DNA of 64,000 nt from the NCBI GenBank assembly GCA_964019055.1, contig OZ025218.1, positions 6,729,259-6,793,258 on the forward strand. The letters are read 5' to 3'. A program made the position numbers and the translations under genes. Of this stretch, positions 28,487 through 39,886 are shown piece by piece (position 1 is the first letter of the stretch; every line of letters begins with the position of its first letter). The notes below the pieces were generated by a model. The model worked only from the letters and a program-made list of their open reading frames with translations. It searched no databases and was not told where the DNA came from. The DNA comes from Anthopleura xanthogrammica. Taxonomy: Eukaryota > Cnidaria > Anthozoa > Actiniaria > Actiniidae.

Positions 28487-31396
28487 ATGGATTTGGGCCG
28501 GATCCGAGGAAGGCTACCGCCTCTGGCGCGTGAAGCACTCGCAGAATTCATTGCAACTTTTATTTTACTCGTAAGTCCCTCCCCCCCCCCCCCAAGTTTT
28601 CAAGCCAAAAATGATTTTCAGTTATGAATTCCTAAAACTTTGATATGACTTTAATGCAATATAAATATGTTGCAGTTGCCCCTCAAAACCGCGGCACTGG
28701 AAATTTGCATTTCAAAGATCCTCAATTTCTAAATTTTCAGGGGGGTCAGGCCATTCTCCGGACCCCCCAGATTAGTCCCCCCCTTTAAACTATGCTCCAC
28801 GGTCCCTGCTTCTCATTTTCTGATGATGTTGCTCTTTTGTGTTGAAAGGTATTTGGTGACGGTTCTGTTGCCCAGTCCCTACTCAGCAGGCAAGAAAAGG
28901 GTACATTTTTCTCCATCAATTTCGGCTGGGGTGTTGGCGTTACAATGGGATGCTACTGGGCAGGCGGTGTGTCAGGTATGCCTAGCCTTATTGAGGTTAA
29001 GTAGGTGCGTGCTCGTGATGTGTGCAGTTATAAAGCACGTGGGGGTTGGCAAAGCACGAATTTTTTTTATAAAATTACCATTATCTTGGATAGGAATGAC
29101 GCAATAGGAAGTGCGCGCTGACGATGCCAAGGCACGACTACCTTTCAAGATGGCGCAGGGAACAGTGAAGGGGACTATTGCTAATGAGCGTTTGGTACAA
29201 TGCAGGGTTTTTGCACGACAAGAAATTTCATTCCCCAAGAACATCAAAATTCTGTTGTTTTGCCTTCCAAATATGGCTATCGTGAAGCTGAATAACTGCC
29301 TGACATCCTGGTTGCTGTTTTCACAGGTGCCCACATGAATCCTGCTGTAACTCTTGCATTCGCCGTTAGTGGCAGGTTGCCGTGGAAGAAGGTCCCAGTT
29401 TACTGTTTGTCCCAGATGTTTGGGGCATTTGTGGCTTCTGCTTGTGTCTATGGCGTTTACTACGGTAAAGGACAGTAGCAGCAGTAGCAGTAGCAGCAGC
29501 AGCAGCAGCAGTCGGGATTGGATGTACTGAGCATCTCTAATTTCATTTTTCAGACGCGCTTAATCATTTCGATGGTGGTGTTCGACAAGTAACTGGACCA
29601 CTTGCAACAGCAGGGATATTTGCCACCTATCCCCAGGATTTCCTGACCACTGGAAACGGGTTTGCTGATCAGGTATGACTGATCTGTGAGTTAGCCATTT
29701 TCCCCACTTTAATCAGCCCAGAGGTTGTTTCAAGGTTCTATCGTTGAGCGTTGAGTTCTCCATGCCCTGACTTAGATCAGCTCAGAGATTGTTTCGGGGT
29801 CGGATAAAATGTTCAGTGAAAAATCCAAATGACATGAAAAAAATTACGCCTAAACTTTTCGCCCTTGATTTTTTGTTTATAAAGTTATTTGGCACCGCAC
29901 TTCTTGTTGGTTGTGTCTTTGCCATTGTTGACAAGTTCAACGTCGGTCCACACAAGACAATTGCCCCGGTCCTCATCGGCCTTGTTGTGTTCGTTATTGG
30001 TGCTACATTCGGCTTCAACTGCGGGTACGCAATCAACCCTGCGAGAGATCTGGGACCGAGGATCTTTACAGCTATGGCGGGCTGGGGATCTGAAGTGTTT
30101 ACGTGAGTAGAAATAATCCTATTGTTTTTTATAAATAATTTAATATTAGTATTAATTAATATTAATCCAATACTAATATTTTAATATTAAAATATTAATG
30201 TTAACTTGCATTTTTCAATCTTATTAATATTAATTAATAAGATTTATACTATTGATATTAATAAGATCATTATTGTTGTACCTACAATTGTGTCATGCAT
30301 GCAATCTCCTTACGCCACACGAATTACTTTGTGTGAATAAACCCTACAACTTGCTCACAACTGTTGTAAATTATAGGGTTGATTTACACGACGCAATTCC
30401 TGTTCTAAGCATGCCGTAAGCAGATTGCATGCGACAGTTGTAAGCAAAAATTATACCGTGTAAATCGGCCCTGACGGTAACCAGTCCTGGAACTGGTTCA
30501 CACCCTCGACCCCAAAGCCTTTTCGTTCTTACTGCGCATGCTTGATGAAATGCTTGAGACTCTGGGAATCCGGCTCTATGAATTCGGTAGCTACCCCCAC
30601 AGGGAGCCCAATTTAGATAAAAGTAAAAGGTGAAAATAAAATCGGAAAAAAATCGCATTTAATTAATTTTTTTAATTCGTGGTCAAGATAATGTCCTCTA
30701 TAATACGAACGAGCAAAAAAAATCAGTAAAAAAATGCACTAGAACATTTTTTTTCGCGCGCGTCTTTGTTTTCCATTATAATTTCCCTATGATATCCTAC
30801 GTGTGGATTTGTGTCAATATAATTTGACCTGGAATAAATAAACTTATTAAACGCGATTTTTTTCCGATTTTATTTTCACCTTTCACTTTTATCTAAATTG
30901 GGCTCCCTGTGCTACCCCTTTTGATATACTCGCGTAGTAGTAACATTTCATCATTTAGAACTTGCTTATTGATTATATTGCCCATAGTATAGAATCTTTT
31001 TTGTTAGGTTAGGTAGATAAATGTAATAATATTTTTCGTTGGTGGCAAGGTTTACAAAGTAAAATGCAGGGAACCGATGAAAACTTGGCTATGTCTGCCG
31101 TTTGTGGGGGAAACGCAATTCTTAATGATTATCCGTCTAATATCATGACTGCGTGTTTCAACTTCAGGGCTGGAAATCATTGGTGGTGGGTTCCCTGTGT
31201 TGCCTGTTCTCTTGGCGGGGTACTGGGCGCGGGGCTGTACATCTTCTTGGTTGAGCTGCATCATCCCATCAAGGAAGATCAGGGTGAAGAGGCCGAGGAA
31301 TCTGGCTCAAGGAATAATGAAGAAGATCCCTGTTTGATTCCTGAGTCTGAAACTAAAGGCAAAAAGGGTCGTACTGAAGTAGAGAGCGCAATATAA
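28487..31396 (+). CDS. Aquaglyceroporin, paralog 1
   Basis: Six exons: 28487-28570, 28849-28975, 29327-29464, 29554-29672, 29885-30102 and 31168-31396. They give 915 nt (304 aa) with all phases consistent. It is a six-helix membrane channel of the MIP family. NPA box 1 is N75-A77 ([10 protein letters not shown]) and NPA box 2 is N207-A209 ([11 protein letters not shown]); the Asp after NPAR marks the glycerol-transporting subgroup. By alignment to bacterial GlpF, the selectivity filter would be W55, G195, Y204 and R210. It should conduct glycerol, small solutes and water across the membrane. The cytosolic C-tail is acidic, then Lys-rich ([11 protein letters not shown]...[10 protein letters not shown]). 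The start is the first ATG with a hydrophobic helix soon after; an acceptor-like TTTTTAG at 28440 suggests a 5'UTR exon boundary. Exons 2-5 have exactly the same lengths as in the paralog at 44790. Confidence 0.95.
28680..28810. repeat. Dispersed repeat with CAGGGACCG-type end
   Basis: GTTGCCCCTCAAAAC through CTCCACGGTCCCTG resembles 42705-42815, and in inverted form 41933-42060, sharing 'GCATAGTTT', G/C tracts and 'GGACCG'. It lies in aquaporin intron 1. Type unknown; probably a MITE. Confidence 0.55.
29120..29188 (+). mobile_element. Half of MITE-B in aquaporin intron 2
   Basis: AAGGCACGACTACCTTTCAA, GATGGCGCAGGGAAC and GTGAAGGGGACTATTG match the right arm of the complete element at 35189-35413. 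The left arm is absent. Confidence 0.65.
29676..29815 (+). mobile_element. SINE-VNTR remnant, two decayed 57-bp units (copy 5)
   Basis: CTGATCTGTGAGTTAGCCAT, AATCAGCCCAGAGGTTGTTTC, then CCATGCCCTGACTTAGATCAG match the 57-bp consensus. The remnant starts 4 bp after the donor of aquaporin exon 4 and makes up most of that 212-bp intron, in gene-sense orientation. Confidence 0.65.
30598..30911. mobile_element. CACAGG-family foldback element, 314 bp, 7-bp TSD
   Basis: The ends CACAGGGAGCCCAATTTAGA and its complement (TCTAAATTGGGCTCCCTGTG) begin ~62-bp inverted repeats. They are flanked by the direct repeat CTACCCC at 30591-30597 and 30912-30918. It lies in aquaporin intron 5 and has no ORF of note. 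The same termini and TSD length are seen at 43757-44151. Confidence 0.9.
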
Positions 31397-31419
31397 ACTC
31401 AAAACACAGGGAGCCCAAG

Positions 31420-31666
31420 CAATAGACCATTTCACGGTTCTCGTCGATCAACCTCAGCCTCGATATAGCGTGTAATTTATTCTTTAGAATTTGAGTCCGT
31501 GGAAGTTTTAAGTGTTTCAATAGATATTTTCGTGCATTTCGAAAATGGTCTGTTGTTTGATGTGTACATTCCTTAAATTACCGTGAGCTGTAGTCAAATT
31601 CTAAAGAATGTATTACACACTATCGAGGCTGAGGTTGATCGACGACAACCGTGAAATGGTCTATTG
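31420..31666. mobile_element. MITE in aquaporin 1 3'UTR, 247 bp, ~75-bp TIRs
   Basis: CAATAGACCATTTCACGGTT at the left pairs with AACCGTGAAATGGTCTATTG at the right; pairing continues through 'GATCAACCTCAGCCTCGATA' with one or two slips. It starts 24 bp after the stop codon and ends before the AATAAA at 31725. The mRNA 3'UTR should therefore fold into a long hairpin. Confidence 0.9.
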
Positions 31667-31724
31667 TCTTGTAAGCTTATATACAGTGAATGTATTGGTC
31701 GAAAATATCATAAAATTCTTTTGT

Positions 31725-31730
31725 AATAAA
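31725..31730 (+). terminator. Candidate poly(A) signal AATAAA of aquaporin 1
   Basis: It is the first canonical hexamer downstream of the stop codon (about 330 bp) and is followed by T-rich sequence. This is motif-based. Confidence 0.5.
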
Positions 31731-32463
31731 CTTGAACTAACCTTTCTGGCTGGTTTTTAGCTGTTTCAAGTAACCATTTTTCCTCCGCCTGTATTAGTGA
31801 CTTTTTCTAATATTTTTCTTAGAGTATCGTGGGCGCGTACGAAACCAACCTGACTGACGGCTGGATATCTGATCCTATAAGCTGAGCCTATATCATTACT
31901 GTTGAGGGAAATATAGAAAAATTCTTTAAAACGGCTAAAAACTAGTTAGAAAGGTTCTACATACTATCAAAACAACTACAGACAAAGGTTAGTTGAAGTT
32001 TATCAAAAATAAATTGTACGATATTTTCGACCCTGGACTGTATATTAGCTTGGGCTGCCTGTGCTGAAATAGAGACGGGAGTGCGGAGGGACGAATGTGG
32101 GAAAGATTTATCACTCGTCTGCTGTGCTCACATGTGAGAGTTTTAATTTTTTCGACACTAGAAGTTATAAAATTTGTATCTCCGCGTGACCATTAGTCTC
32201 CTACGCAGCCGCTATTAGTGTCGTTCGTCACGCGACGCTCTCTCTCCCCTTAGTAGCTATACCTACTCAGAAGAGAGAGAACGTTGCGTGACGACACTAC
32301 TGGCGGATGCGTAGGAGAGCTCGAGACTACGTGTTCATGTAATATATATTCTGTTTAGTACATAATTAACAACGAAATATCTAAGTTGCTTTGTGTGTGT
32401 GTGTGTGTGCGGTTAACTACGAAAGCTAGCGCTGCAAATGATATCTTCAAACGTAACGAACAA

Positions 32464-32890
32464 AAACACTGATCACGTGACCGGTTGGTGCATACTTTCT
32501 ATTGAAACTTCCTTATTTGGCATCCAACATGGCGGAAACTGATCACGTGACCGGTTGGTGCATATTCTCTATTGAAACTTCCTTATTTGGCATCCAACAT
32601 GGCGGACACAGATCACGTGACCGGTTGTTTGTTGCATATTCTCTCTTGAAACTTCCTTATTTGGCATCCAACATGACGGAAACTGATCACGTGACCGGTT
32701 GGTGCATATTCTCTATTGAAACTTCGTTATTTGGCATCCAACATGGCGGAAACTGATTACGTGAACGGTTGGTGCATATTCTCTATTGAAACTTCCTTAT
32801 TTGGCATCCAACATGGCGGACACTGATCACGTGATCTGTTGGTGCATATTTTCGATTATAACTTGCTTACATTAAGCCATGGCAGCTTCT
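32464..32890 (+). repeat. Six 70-bp tandem units, each with an E-box and a YY1-like motif
   Basis: GATCACGTGACC or a variant sits at 32471, 32541, 32611, 32684, 32754 (mutated to GATTACGTGAAC) and 32825 (GATCACGTGATC, a 12-bp palindrome). Each unit also carries 'CATCCAACATGGCGG'. TCACGTGA is the preferred core of MITF/TFE and related bHLH-zip factors. The last unit and a half is repeated at 36960-37075, where the large duplication begins. Confidence 0.85.
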
Positions 32891-33233
32891 AGTTCAATAT
32901 ACAATATACAATTATCACTGTTATCTCGAGTATTAAAATGTTAAGATTTAATTTAATGAAACCAGTGAAACAGAATTACAAATATGAGATACAGTGCACG
33001 CAAATATGTGCTTATAAATACTTACACTGTAGATGATTTTAAATCGTTCCCAAGATAATTCTAATGATTTAACAATAAAGGTGTCCGCCAAAGGTTGTTG
33101 TCATGGCGAATATGATTTATTATATCACTAATGAGAGGTTCAAGAATGAATGAAATAAGGGGGAAAAACTAAAATGCTAATTTTCAGAATTTGACAATTT
33201 ATCTTCAAGTAATACAGTCACTTGAATAGTCTC

Positions 33234-33411
33234 TTTTACAGTTCCCCGTACAATCTTGAAAGGTGTGCCTTTGCATCGAAGCGAGACAAACGGTGATCTT
33301 GCAATGATAGAGACAGGTGATAATTGTCCAAGGTATTAAAAATAGGTCTCTATCATTGCAAGCTCAAGGCACCTTTGAAGATGGCGCAGGGAACTGTGAA
33401 AGTGACTATTC
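33234..33411. mobile_element. MITE-B, shortened copy (in duplication A)
   Basis: GAATAGTCTCTTTTACAGTT pairs with AACTGTGAAAGTGACTATTC, with an inner stem TTGCAATGATAGAGAC / GTCTCTATCATTGCAA. The equivalent copy in duplication B is at 37384-37572. Confidence 0.8.
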
Positions 33412-33583
33412 TATTTTTAGCACTGAATGAAACTTCCCAAAAACGCATATTTCTGCTTGCTCTTGCTTATTTTCAAAGTTTTTATTTCTGAAAGTCAATG
33501 GCGTCCATGGTTCATTCAACTTGTGCTGAGAAACTAGATGATTTGGCCATCTGCAAACCTTTTACTCTGTTACCGCCGATTTC

Positions 33584-33898
33584 ATTGCTACGCACCCGAC
33601 TTTGTTGTGCGAGTTTGCCGATTCTCTTCCGTCAATCAAACCGTTCGGAATTTATTAAGTCGAGTGTTTGGATGATAACTCGAAGAAATATGTCTATATG
33701 GAAAATTGAGGAAAGAATACTGATACTTTATTTTTTTTTTTTTAGGCTTGATAGTCTGATTACTGGTAAAGCATCTTAGAATCCAAAATCATTTGTTGTC
33801 GGACCTAGATTTGAAGTTGAACACTCGAACATTCCGAACGGTTTGATTGACGGAAGAGAATCGACAAACTCGCACAACAAAGTCGGGTGCGTAGCAAT
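33584..33898. mobile_element. Foldback element with ~80-bp arms (in duplication A)
   Basis: ATTGCTACGCACCCGACTTT... pairs with ...AAAGTCGGGTGCGTAGCAAT over about 80 bp, with a loop of about 155 bp. The equivalent in copy B is 37748-38062. The 93-codon ORF (MASMVHSTC...) that overlaps it is explained by the arm and a poly-T tract; it is not called as a gene. Confidence 0.85.
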
Positions 33899-34611
33899 AA
33901 AATTGGTGGTAAAAGCAGTCCAAGGATATATATTTAGTTAATATAATGTTAACGATATTCAGGAAACTAGTGCAGATTTTCATATTCGCCTTGTTGTTGT
34001 TATTCTCTTACTAGTGACTAGTTCTGAGAATTCTACTCAATATTATATGAGCAATCACCGCTAAGTATATTTCATTAGAGTTAACCCTGATTGATATATA
34101 ATAAAAAAATTCTGTCCTTATTAGAGTCGGTCATCATTAATTGGTGATACTCGATTTCTTTATGTCAAAAAGATTGTTACTATGGAAACGCACGGCTCTT
34201 TCCTTTTTGCTATGGTTCTGGGGTATTTCTGCGTCATGGTTACTATGGTAAGGCGTGTCTTCGTATGAATATCAGGGATTTGGTTTTGCGAATTTCAACT
34301 GGCTTACGCCCTGAACCAACCATGCCTTGCGAAGGTGACTGAAAATCACGTGTCATCAAATCATAATGTTTGCCGGGTCTTACTGTGTAGCTAAGAGAAT
34401 TTTTTCCCAAGGGAGGGGTAGGGACAATCATTATCAGATCCAACGCTGGCCAGTAGTTAGTTTTCTTTTTCATTCGAGAGAAAAAACTAGGTTGCAAAAA
34501 TCAAGTTCATTCTGAATTAGCTATTACTAGTTTAGAATAACGTCTTTGAGAAACAAGACATCGGTCTTTAGGAAAGCTCGAAACCTCTGCGAGGTACGGG
34601 AAACCGGAGGG

Positions 34612-34716
34612 TGTGGAGATAAAAAGACGTCATTCCTGAGACATTTCTTATTGGATGAGATAAAATGACGTCATTCCTAAGACATTTCTAATTGGATAAT
34701 GTGATGCATATAAAAG
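34612..34716 (+). promoter_or_regulatory. TATA/CRE/CCAAT promoter of the 85-aa gene, copy A
   Basis: A ~41-bp block is directly repeated: AGACGTCATT...TTATTGGATG and TGACGTCATT...TAATTGGATA. It gives a CRE half-site variant, a perfect CRE TGACGTCA (34666-34673) and two inverted CCAAT boxes. A good TATA box, TATAAAAG, is at 34709-34716, so transcription should start near 34740. The CREs suggest cAMP/stress (ATF/CREB/AP-1-type) control, by motif only. Confidence 0.7.
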
Positions 34717-34739
34717 TGACAGCCCCTCAATCGAGTCTT

Positions 34740-35628
34740 TTAATCCAAGGCCAAGGTTGTAATAGAAAGCGGTGAAAACTGGTCCCAACCATTGTGCATC
34801 ACTTTCATCACTAAAGCATCAAACTCGGTGACTGCTTCGGATAAACGGATATTCAAAAATTTAATGTAAGTATCAATAATAACAAAATAATGTCTACATT
34901 CTTTACACCACCGTCGGAAATAGTTTGAAGCGATTATTTTAGTCCTTGTTATTTTTGATGGTTTTAATTTTAGGTTGTATTTTCACTTACCCGGCAAACG
35001 GCAGTATAGGACAGAAATATAGATACTCGAGTATTTTTATTGTCACTGATTACAGAACTGGATATATATTGTACCCTTTTCTTTAGAAATTACCTTCAAA
35101 ACTCACTCTTGGCTGATTGTAATTGTTTCAATATAATGTACAAAGAAATATGAGCTTTCTTGCTTTAGAACAGCCACGGCATCTGTTGCAATAGTCCCGT
35201 TCACAGTTCGCTTCCCCACCTTGAAAGCTAGCCGTGGCTTTGCATCGAAGAGAGACGAACGGTGATCTTGCAATGATTGAGACATGTGAACAATTGTCCA
35301 AGACGTTAAAAAAGGTCTCTATATCATTGCAAGGTCACCGTTCGTGTCCCTCATCGATGGAAAGGCACGGCTACCTTTCAAAATGGCGCAGAGAACTGTG
35401 AAAGGGACTATTGAGTTTAAAAGATGCTTTAGGTCGATTCACGCTGGCCTTACATGGGATAGGATCGGACGAATTTTTAACCGTTCAAAAATGCTTCCAG
35501 TTTACACGGAACCGTCTCTGTAATTTGCATGACTAACGATTGAATTATTGCCGGGATAGCACAGTTCCTAATATATGCGTACAACGTTTTGAACGGTTGA
35601 AAATTTGTCCGATAACGTTTAAGGGCAG

Positions 35629-35667
<39 letters not shown>

Positions 35668-36018
35668 CCCTCTCTCTCTCTCTCTATCTTAATGTGACCA
35701 TTTTTTATTTATTCCATTTCTTGTTTTTTTTTATAGTGTCAAATTTTCAATACAAAAACCATGACGATGAGTGAAAAGCGGTCAATAGTGTTGGAAAGTA
35801 TCGTAAAACCTTCATCAACTAGTATGACCTCATTCCGCAAAAGGAATTCAAAGAAAACCATTCGGAGCTCTCGACAAGAACTACTTCCATTGCCGCCACT
35901 TTCAAAGGAACCTGTCAATCTCGTTGCCATGGTAACGAATGACGACTTTGATTGCCAAGAGAAAAAACAGTGGATGCAAATTCTGAACAAAGACATTCAG
36001 ATGGTACTGGATCTCTGA
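34740..36018 (+). CDS. Two-exon gene for an unrecognised 85-aa protein, copy A
   Basis: Noncoding exon 1 runs from about 34740 to 34865 (donor GTAAGT, no ATG inside) and exon 2 starts at 35737 (TTTTTATAG). The ORF is 35761-36018, with the first ATG of the mRNA in an AAAACCATGA context. The protein is small, polar and probably disordered: Ser/Lys/Arg-rich in residues 1-40 (KRNSKKTIRSSRQ), then a Pro/Leu stretch (LPLPPLSKEP), then an acidic-hydrophobic tail (NDDFDCQEKKQWMQILNKDIQMVLDL). The tail could be a short amphipathic binding helix. I do not recognise the family. The intron carries MITE-B and a CT tract next to the acceptor. Evidence for a real transcription unit is mostly the promoter and splice signals; coding status is uncertain because changes between copies are mostly non-synonymous. 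Confidence 0.5.
35189..35413. mobile_element. MITE-B, complete 225-bp foldback (in duplication A)
   Basis: CAATAGTCCCGTTCACAGTT at the left pairs with AACTGTGAAAGGGACTATTG at the right. The arms continue through 'AAAGNTAGCCGTG' and 'AACGGTGATCTTGCAATGAT'. The equivalent in copy B is 39366-39590; fragments are at 29120-29188 and 33234-33411. It lies in the intron of the 85-aa gene. Confidence 0.85.
35630..35690. repeat. (CT)n microsatellite, copy A
   Basis: It lies about 47 bp before the exon 2 acceptor of the 85-aa gene. In copy B it is expanded to ~109 bp (39807-39915), which accounts for most of the offset difference between copies. Confidence 0.95.
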
Positions 36019-38783
36019 GACAACCGAAGCCAGCAGTCTTCAGAGGGGAAAAGATATAAACATGTTAGAATTATAGATACGTTATTTGCAATCATTCCCC
36101 AGAGGATTAGATTAGCGGAAAAGGCATGGCGGCCATTTTGTTTTATTATAACGAAAGAAATTAAAGAAAACAATCTAAAAATGTAAAAAAAATGTAAATA
36201 GATGTATGAGTAATCATGCAGAAGATCGTTGATATTATCCAATTCGGTTTTACCTTGGTTTAAGGTTGTGGTGTTGAGGCTACCACAGTAACGAGGCTGG
36301 TACTGACTTTGGACTACATCTTTTGATTAATTACTAAGAATAGCTATTTCATTATTCATTGTTAAAAAAATGAGCTAAAATTGTTGAAAATTGTTCGTAC
36401 TTTAGTCGTAATATTCTTAAAATCATATTCATTCATTCTCATTATAAATGTAATATAATTTTACAATGAAAATATTTATTCATATATTAAAAATTCTTGG
36501 TAAATTATGTTGATATTACAGCCTGTTTCATCTATGGAATACGACCTGCAATAGCCCTTTTTCGAATTCGTAAAATACCGCTGTGTTCTTTGACTACAGA
36601 TTCGTTTATGCTGGTTTAGCCTCAGTACAATGTCAAAACATTCACAAATACCAACGGTAAAGTAAATAATGCAACGCTTGAACAATACAAACACTTTGAA
36701 ATTCCACGGACCTTCACTGAAGCACACACATATAATAATATAGTATAATATATTTATATAGCGCCATTTCAAGCAGTTCAATGGCGCTGCGCTAGTGTCC
36801 AGGATTTCAAATTGTCACGTGGCTAGTATTCTAAACAAAGTCGACGTTAACCCTGCGTAAATGAATATGTAGTCAAGGAAGACAGCAGTATTTTACGGAT
36901 TCGAAAAATTCTTTGTAAAATAATGTAAATTTTGGATTATGAATCTTGAAGACGCCATTTATCACGTGACCGGTTAGTGTATATTCTCTATTAAAACTTC
37001 CTTATTTGGCATCCAACATGGCGGACACTGATCACGTGATCTGTTGGTGCATATTCTCGATTATAACTTCCTTATATTAAGCCATGGCAGCTTCTAGTTC
37101 AATATACAATTATCACTGAAACAAGTGAAACAGAATTACAAATATGAGATACAGTGCGCGCAAATATGTGCTTATAAATACTTACACTGTAGATGATTTT
37201 AAATCGTTCCCAAGATAATTCTAATGATTTAACAATAAAGGTGTCCGCCAAAGGTTGTTGTCATGGCGAATATGATTTATTATATCACTAATGAGAGGTT
37301 CAAGAATGAATGAAATAGGGGGGGAAAACTAAAATGCTAATTTTCAGAATTTGACAATTTATCTTCAAGTAATACAGTCACTGGAATAGTCTCTTTTACA
37401 GTTCCCCGTACAATCTTGAAAGGTGTGCCTTTGCATCGAAGCGAGACAAACGGTGATCTTGCAATGATAGAGACAGGTGAATAATTGTCCAAGGTATTAA
37501 AAATAGGTCTCTATCATTGCAAGCTCAAGGCACCTTTGAAGATGGCGCAGGGAACTGTGAAAGTGACTATTCTATTTTTAGCACTGAATGAAACTTCCCA
37601 AAAACGCATACTATTTCTGCTTGCTCTTGCTTATTTTCAAAGTTTTTATTTCTGAAAGTCAATGGCGTCCATGGTTCATTCAACTTGTGCTGAGAAACTA
37701 GATGATTTGTCCATCTGCAAACCTTTTACTCTGTTACCGCCGATTTCATTGCTACGCACCCGACTTTGTTGTGCGAGTTTGCCGATTCTCTTCCGTCAAT
37801 CAAACCGTTCGGAATTTATTAAGTCGAGTGTTTGGATGATAACTCGAAGAAATATGTCTATATGGAAAATTGAGGAAAGAATACTGATACTTTATTTTTT
37901 TTTTTTTAGGCTTGATAGTCTGATTACTGGTAAAGCATCTTAGAATCCAAAATCATTTGTTGTCGGACCTAGATTTGAAGTTGAACACTCGAACATTCCG
38001 AACGGTTTGATTGACGGAAGAGAATCGACAAACTCGCACAACAAAGTCGGGTGCGTAGCAATGAAATTGGTGGTAAAAGCAGTCCAAGGATATATATTTA
38101 GTTAATATAATGTTAACGATATTCAGGAAACTAGTGCAGATTTTCATATTCGCCTTGTTGTTGTTATTCTCTTACTAGTACTAGTTCTGAGAATTCTACT
38201 CAATATTATATGAGCAATCACCGCTAAGTACATTTCATTAGAGTTAACCCTGATTGATATATAATTAAAAAATAAAAATAATTCTGTCCTTATTAGAGTC
38301 GGTCATCATTAATTGGTGATACTCGATTTCTTTATGTCAAAAAGATTGTTACTATGGAAACGCACGACTCTTTCCTTGTTGCTATGGTTCTGGGGTATTT
38401 CTGCGTCATGGCTACTATGGTAAGGCGTGTTTTCGTATGAATATCAAGGATTTGGCTTTGCGAATTTCAACTGGCTTACGCCCTGAACCAACCATGCCTT
38501 GCGAAGGTGACTGAAAATCACGTGTCATCAAATCATAATGTTTGCCGGATCTTACTGTGTAGCTAAGAGAATTTTTTCCCAAGGGAGGGGTAGGGACAAT
38601 CATTATCAGATCCAACGCTGGCCAGTAGTTAGTTTTCTTTTTCATTCGAGAGAAAAAACTAGGTTGCAAAAATCAAGTTCATTCTGAATTAGCTATTACT
38701 AGTTTAGAATAACGTCTTTGAGAAACAAGACATCGGTCTTTAGGAAAGCTCGAAACCTCTGCGAGGTACGGGAAACCGGAGGG

Positions 38784-38888
38784 TGTGGAGATAAAAAGAC
38801 GTCATTCCTGAGACATTTCTTATTGGATGAGATAAAATGACGTCATTCCTAAGACATTTCTAATTGGATAATGTGATGCATATAAAAG
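38784..38888 (+). promoter_or_regulatory. TATA/CRE/CCAAT promoter of the 85-aa gene, copy B
   Basis: Base-for-base the same as copy A, including the TGACGTCA, both ATTGG boxes and TATAAAAG at 38881-38888. Confidence 0.7.
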
Positions 38889-38911
38889 TGACAGCCCCTC
38901 AATCGAGTCTT

Positions 38912-39805
38912 TTAATCCAAGGCCAAGGTTGTAATAGGAAGCGGTGAAAACTGGTCCCAACCATTGTGCATCACTTTCATCACTAAAGCATCAAACTCGG
39001 TGACTGCTTCGGATAAACGGATATTCAAAAATTTAATGTAAGTATCAATAATAACAAAATAATGTCTACATTCTTTACACCACCGTCGGAAATAGTTTGA
39101 AGCGATTATTTTACTCCTTGTTATTTTTGATGGTTTTAATTTTAGGTTTTATTTTCACTTAACCGGCAAACGGCAGCATAGGACAGAAATACAGAAACTC
39201 GAGTATTTTTATTGTAACTTGAGCTGATTACAAAACTGAATAGATATTGTACCCTTTTCTTTAGAAATTACCTTCAAAACTCGTCTTGGCTGATTGTAAT
39301 TGTTTCAATATAATGTACAAAGAAATATGAGCTTTCTTGCTTTAGAACAGCCACGGCATCTGTTGCAATAGTCCCGTTCACAGTTCGCTTCCCCACCTTG
39401 AAAGCTAGCCGTGGCTTTGCATCGAAGAGAGACGAACGGTGATCTTGCAATGATTGAGACATGTGAACAATTGTCCAAGACGTTAAAAAAGGTCTCTATA
39501 TCATTGCAAGGTCACCGTTCGTGTCCCTCATCGATGGAAAGGCACGGCTACCTTTCAAAATGGCGCAGAGAACTGTGAAAGGGACTATTGAGTTTGAAAG
39601 ATGCTTTAGGTCGATTCACGCTGGCCTTACATGGGATAGGATCGGACGAATTTTTAACCGTTCAAAAATGCTTCCAGTTTACTCGAAACCGTCTCTTTAA
39701 TTTGCATAACTAACGATTGAATTATTGCCGGGATAGCACAGTTCCTAATATATGCGTACAACGTTTTGAACGGTTGAAAATTTGTCCGGTAACGTTTAAG
39801 GGCAG

Positions 39806-39886
<81 letters not shown>

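Larger units (their letters stand above)
32755..36962. repeat. Large tandem duplication, copy A (~4.2 kb)
   Basis: The sequence is collinear with copy B (offset 4164-4229 bp), with a few percent differences plus indels. Unique to A is a ~105-bp segment at about 36721-36826 (ACACACATATAATA...GTGGCTAG), absent from B. The A/B junction falls in CCATTTAT|CACGTGAC at ~36960, within the 70-bp repeat, which suggests unequal exchange at that repeat. Confidence 0.95.

Noticed and set aside
33498..33779. 93-aa gene conserved in both duplication copies (also 37662-37943)
   Set aside because: Conservation follows from the 4.2-kb duplication; the ORF is built from one arm of an 80-bp foldback and a poly-T tract.
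35739..35996. Antisense 85-codon ORFs opposite the 85-aa gene (also 39968-40225)
   Set aside because: They are shadows of the plus-strand frame; promoter and splice signals support only the plus strand.
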